Origin: Aestuariivirga sp.
Lineage (GTDB): Bacteria; Pseudomonadota; Alphaproteobacteria; Rhizobiales; Aestuariivirgaceae
Assembly (NCBI GenBank): GCA_030680855.1
Contig: JAUXUN010000082.1
Coordinates: 1 to 64,000, forward strand
Length of the DNA: 64,000 nucleotides
Direction: 5' to 3'
Shown here one piece after another: positions 62,885 to 64,000 of this stretch. The notes beneath the pieces were generated by a model. The model searched no databases. It was not told the origin of the DNA and saw only the letters and a program-made list of their open reading frames with translations. Each line of letters starts with the position of its first letter. The first letter of the stretch is position 1. Position numbers and translations under genes: made by a program.

Positions 62885-63292
62885 TTAACATGCAAGTGTT
62901 TTGACGTGGCCTTCCGCACCATAGGCGAGGATGGCGCGGTCATCGGTAACCAGAGTCAAGCCCAAGGCGCGGGCAGTGGCGATGAGAATTTGGTCCATCG
63001 GATCTTTGTGCACAAAATCTGGCAAAAACGATGACTTCACTAAAATTTCAGGCGTCAGCTCGCACAATTTGAACCCGGGTCTTGCGATAAGGCCGTTGAA
63101 AAACTGAAATGGTTCGTCGGTCAACCTGAGTCGGCCCCGCGAAACGAGCTTGCCAAGCTCCCAAGCGGTCACTGGGCTCGCCGCGACTTCATCCGCATCC
63201 AGCGCGGTTGCCACAGCTTCCACCGCTTCCGGCCGCATGGCCCCGCCAGTTGCAAGATAGATGAATGCGCAAGTATCGAGCAGCAGCCTCAT
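62885..63292 (-). CDS. PIN-domain toxin (VapC-like)
   Basis: 135 residues; PIN ribonucleases cleave RNA, often tRNA or rRNA. Acidic residues: Asp in LLLDTCAFIYLATGG, Glu in AWELGKLVSRG, Asp in DPMDQILIATAR and TDDRAI. All four are present, so it should be active. ATG overlaps the stop of the upstream partner by 4 bp (ATGA), a typical antitoxin-toxin junction. Confidence 0.88.
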   Translation of the reverse strand: MRLLLDTCAFIYLATGGAMRPEAVEAVATALDADEVAASPVTAWELGKLVSRGRLRLTDEPFQFFNGLIARPGFKLCELTPEILVKSSFLPDFVHKDPMDQILIATARALGLTLVTDDRAILAYGAEGHVKTLAC

Positions 63293-63714
63293 ACAGGTTT
63301 CCGGCGCATGAGCTCATCCCAGTTCCGCAGCCATTCCTGCTCAATCTCATCCCATTCCTCTGGGTTGAAGGCAGGCGATGTGGCATCATAGCCCGGGGCG
63401 AAAGTGACCATGCCCTTCATGCAACCGTAAACTGACTTCCAGCGTTCGCCCTTGCTTGGGGCGCCCGCCGGGACTGATTTGCGAAAGACCAAACGCTCCG
63501 CCGCCAGTTCAACCTCCTCAGTCTCGAAGCCTGCATCGAGCCATTCCTTGGTCATCACATTGTTCGTCGGATTGTTGCTCCACCAGGCTCTGTGTGACTT
63601 GGATGACTTTGGAAGTTTCGCACCAATCAAACTTTCGATTTCGGCAAAAGTCATCCTGACGCGGTCGCGTGTCTGCTTTTTCAGGAACTGACCGAATGGT
63701 TCATACTTGCCCAT
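63289..63714 (-). CDS. Putative antitoxin with N-terminal DUF7662-like domain
   Basis: 141 residues beginning MGKYEPFGQFLKKQTRDRVR, with FAEIESLIGAKLPKSSKSHR, AWWSNNP and AWLDAGF-like EWLDAGFETEEVELAAERLV, the pattern of a small domain (DUF7662-like) often found alone in bacteria. The C-terminal 45 residues (ATSPAFNPEEWDEIEQEWLR, then NWDELMRRKPV) are acidic and Trp-rich, as expected for a toxin-binding tail. This is not an AbrB- or RHH-type VapB. The antitoxin role is inferred from the 4-bp overlap with the PIN gene and the promoter palindrome. Confidence 0.65.
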   Translation of the reverse strand: MGKYEPFGQFLKKQTRDRVRMTFAEIESLIGAKLPKSSKSHRAWWSNNPTNNVMTKEWLDAGFETEEVELAAERLVFRKSVPAGAPSKGERWKSVYGCMKGMVTFAPGYDATSPAFNPEEWDEIEQEWLRNWDELMRRKPV

Positions 63715-63728
63715 GCAAAATCTCAAAT

Positions 63729-63767
63729 AAACACACACATAATACTGTGTGTGTTTGTGTGTGTCAA
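63729..63767 (-). promoter_or_regulatory. Promoter and CA/TG palindromic operator of the toxin-antitoxin operon
   Basis: On the minus strand TTGACA (63767-63762), a 17-bp spacer and TATTAT (63744-63739) form a near-consensus promoter. A perfect inverted repeat of 11-bp arms, AAACACACACA-N6-TGTGTGTGTTT (63729-63756), covers the -10. Such overlap is usual for autorepressed toxin-antitoxin operons. It also lies just after the stop of the upstream gene, so a terminator role cannot be excluded. Confidence 0.65.
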
Positions 63768-64000
63768 TACTGTTCAAAACCGCGCGCAAGGTCGAGATCG
63801 ACGACGCGCTTGTCATATTCGTGCTGTTCCCACTTCGCCGTGTGGACGTAATGGTCAATCACTTCGTCACCGAAAGCCGAACGCATGAATTTCGAGCCGT
63901 CAAGCAGCGACGTGGCATCGCGCAGGGTTTTTGGAATTTCACGCAGTGCCTTGGAAGTGTCGTAGGCGTCACCGGAAAAAACCGGCTCCAGCTTCATCTT
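63764..64000 (-). CDS. Glutamine synthetase-family protein, C-terminal part only
   Basis: The last ~78 residues of a longer gene entering from the right. KLEPVFSGDAYDTSKALREI, LRDATSLLDGSKFMRSAFGD and EVIDHYVHTAKWEQHEYDKR match the C-terminus of GlnA-like ligases, including glutamine synthetases and gamma-glutamylpolyamine synthetases (LxxAL..F.GD.VVxHY). Which ligase it is cannot be told from this part. It ends RGFEQY, directly upstream of the toxin-antitoxin promoter. Confidence 0.75.
   Translation of the reverse strand, partial: KMKLEPVFSGDAYDTSKALREIPKTLRDATSLLDGSKFMRSAFGDEVIDHYVHTAKWEQHEYDKRVVDLDLARGFEQY

Overview
This window reads as a chromosomal segment of a GC-rich alphaproteobacterium, most likely of the Hyphomicrobiales (Rhizobiales). 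The support is the rhizobial-type heme uptake locus with HmuP, the PlcP/BtaA/BtaB lipid-remodelling set, the ureDABCEFG order, a nitrile hydratase operon, ChrB/ChrA and many GTG-start, 4-bp-overlap (ATGA/GTGA) gene junctions. No rRNA and no complete tRNA gene is visible. Both ends cut through genes: an exbB-like gene at the left and a glutamine synthetase-family gene at the right.

Layout. 1-5.6 kb: heme acquisition (ExbB-TonB receptor on the minus strand, hmuPTUV on the plus strand). 5.6-6.2 kb: gene-poor scar with repeated CACTGCACAC motifs and a crotonase C-terminal remnant. 6.2-14.3 kb: fatty-acid oxidation operon (thiolase, HAD/crotonase fusion, acyl-CoA dehydrogenase, then an acyltransferase/hydrolase fusion) with a divergent acyl-CoA synthetase gene cut after 138 codons by an intact IS3-family (IS407-type) element. 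14.7-17.4 kb: the IS, a tyrosine integrase whose C-terminus runs into the IS, and a 3' fragment of tRNA-fMet followed by its terminator; together these look like the scar of a large deletion of an integrated island. 17.5-24.3 kb: polysaccharide module (DUF2334/DUF3131 protein, GT2 synthase, UDP-sugar decarboxylase-like epimerase, nucleotide-sugar dehydrogenase). 24.4-30.6 kb: signalling block (CHASE2 cyclase, STAS protein, RsbW-like kinase, cNMP-binding PP2C phosphatase, class III phosphodiesterase-like protein, solo cNMP-like domain). 30.7-34.4 kb: ArsR regulator and phosphate-starvation lipid remodelling (btaA-btaB against plcP, with two divergent Pho boxes). 34.3-39.2 kb: urease operon. 39.2-46.1 kb: ferrochelatase, PAS histidine kinase, agmatinase-family protein, rhodanese-ChrB, ChrA, class I amidotransferase-like hydrolase. 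46.1-50.8 kb: repeat-rich stretch with hypothetical genes, a CadC/TPR regulator and a full plus a truncated haloacid dehalogenase. 50.9-57 kb: cobalt-type nitrile hydratase, CcdA, Zur-box znuA, DMT transporter, DUF1007 plus NicO metal transporter. 57-64 kb: PhyH oxygenase, BNR propeller with MoaD/ThiS-like partner, degenerate PCuAC protein, UDG-like protein, iron alcohol dehydrogenase, PIN toxin operon and the partial glutamine synthetase relative.

How they work together. Metals recur: heme import and ferrochelatase (iron), ZnuA with a Zur box (zinc), NicO (nickel/cobalt), urease (nickel) and nitrile hydratase (cobalt). An agmatinase-family enzyme could release urea for the urease. The signalling block is the most attractive candidate for a little-described system: a membrane cyclase, a phosphatase with a cyclic-nucleotide domain that should control a STAS/RsbW partner switch, and a possible phosphodiesterase to end the signal. 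All functional calls rest on reading translated motifs; no database search was possible.
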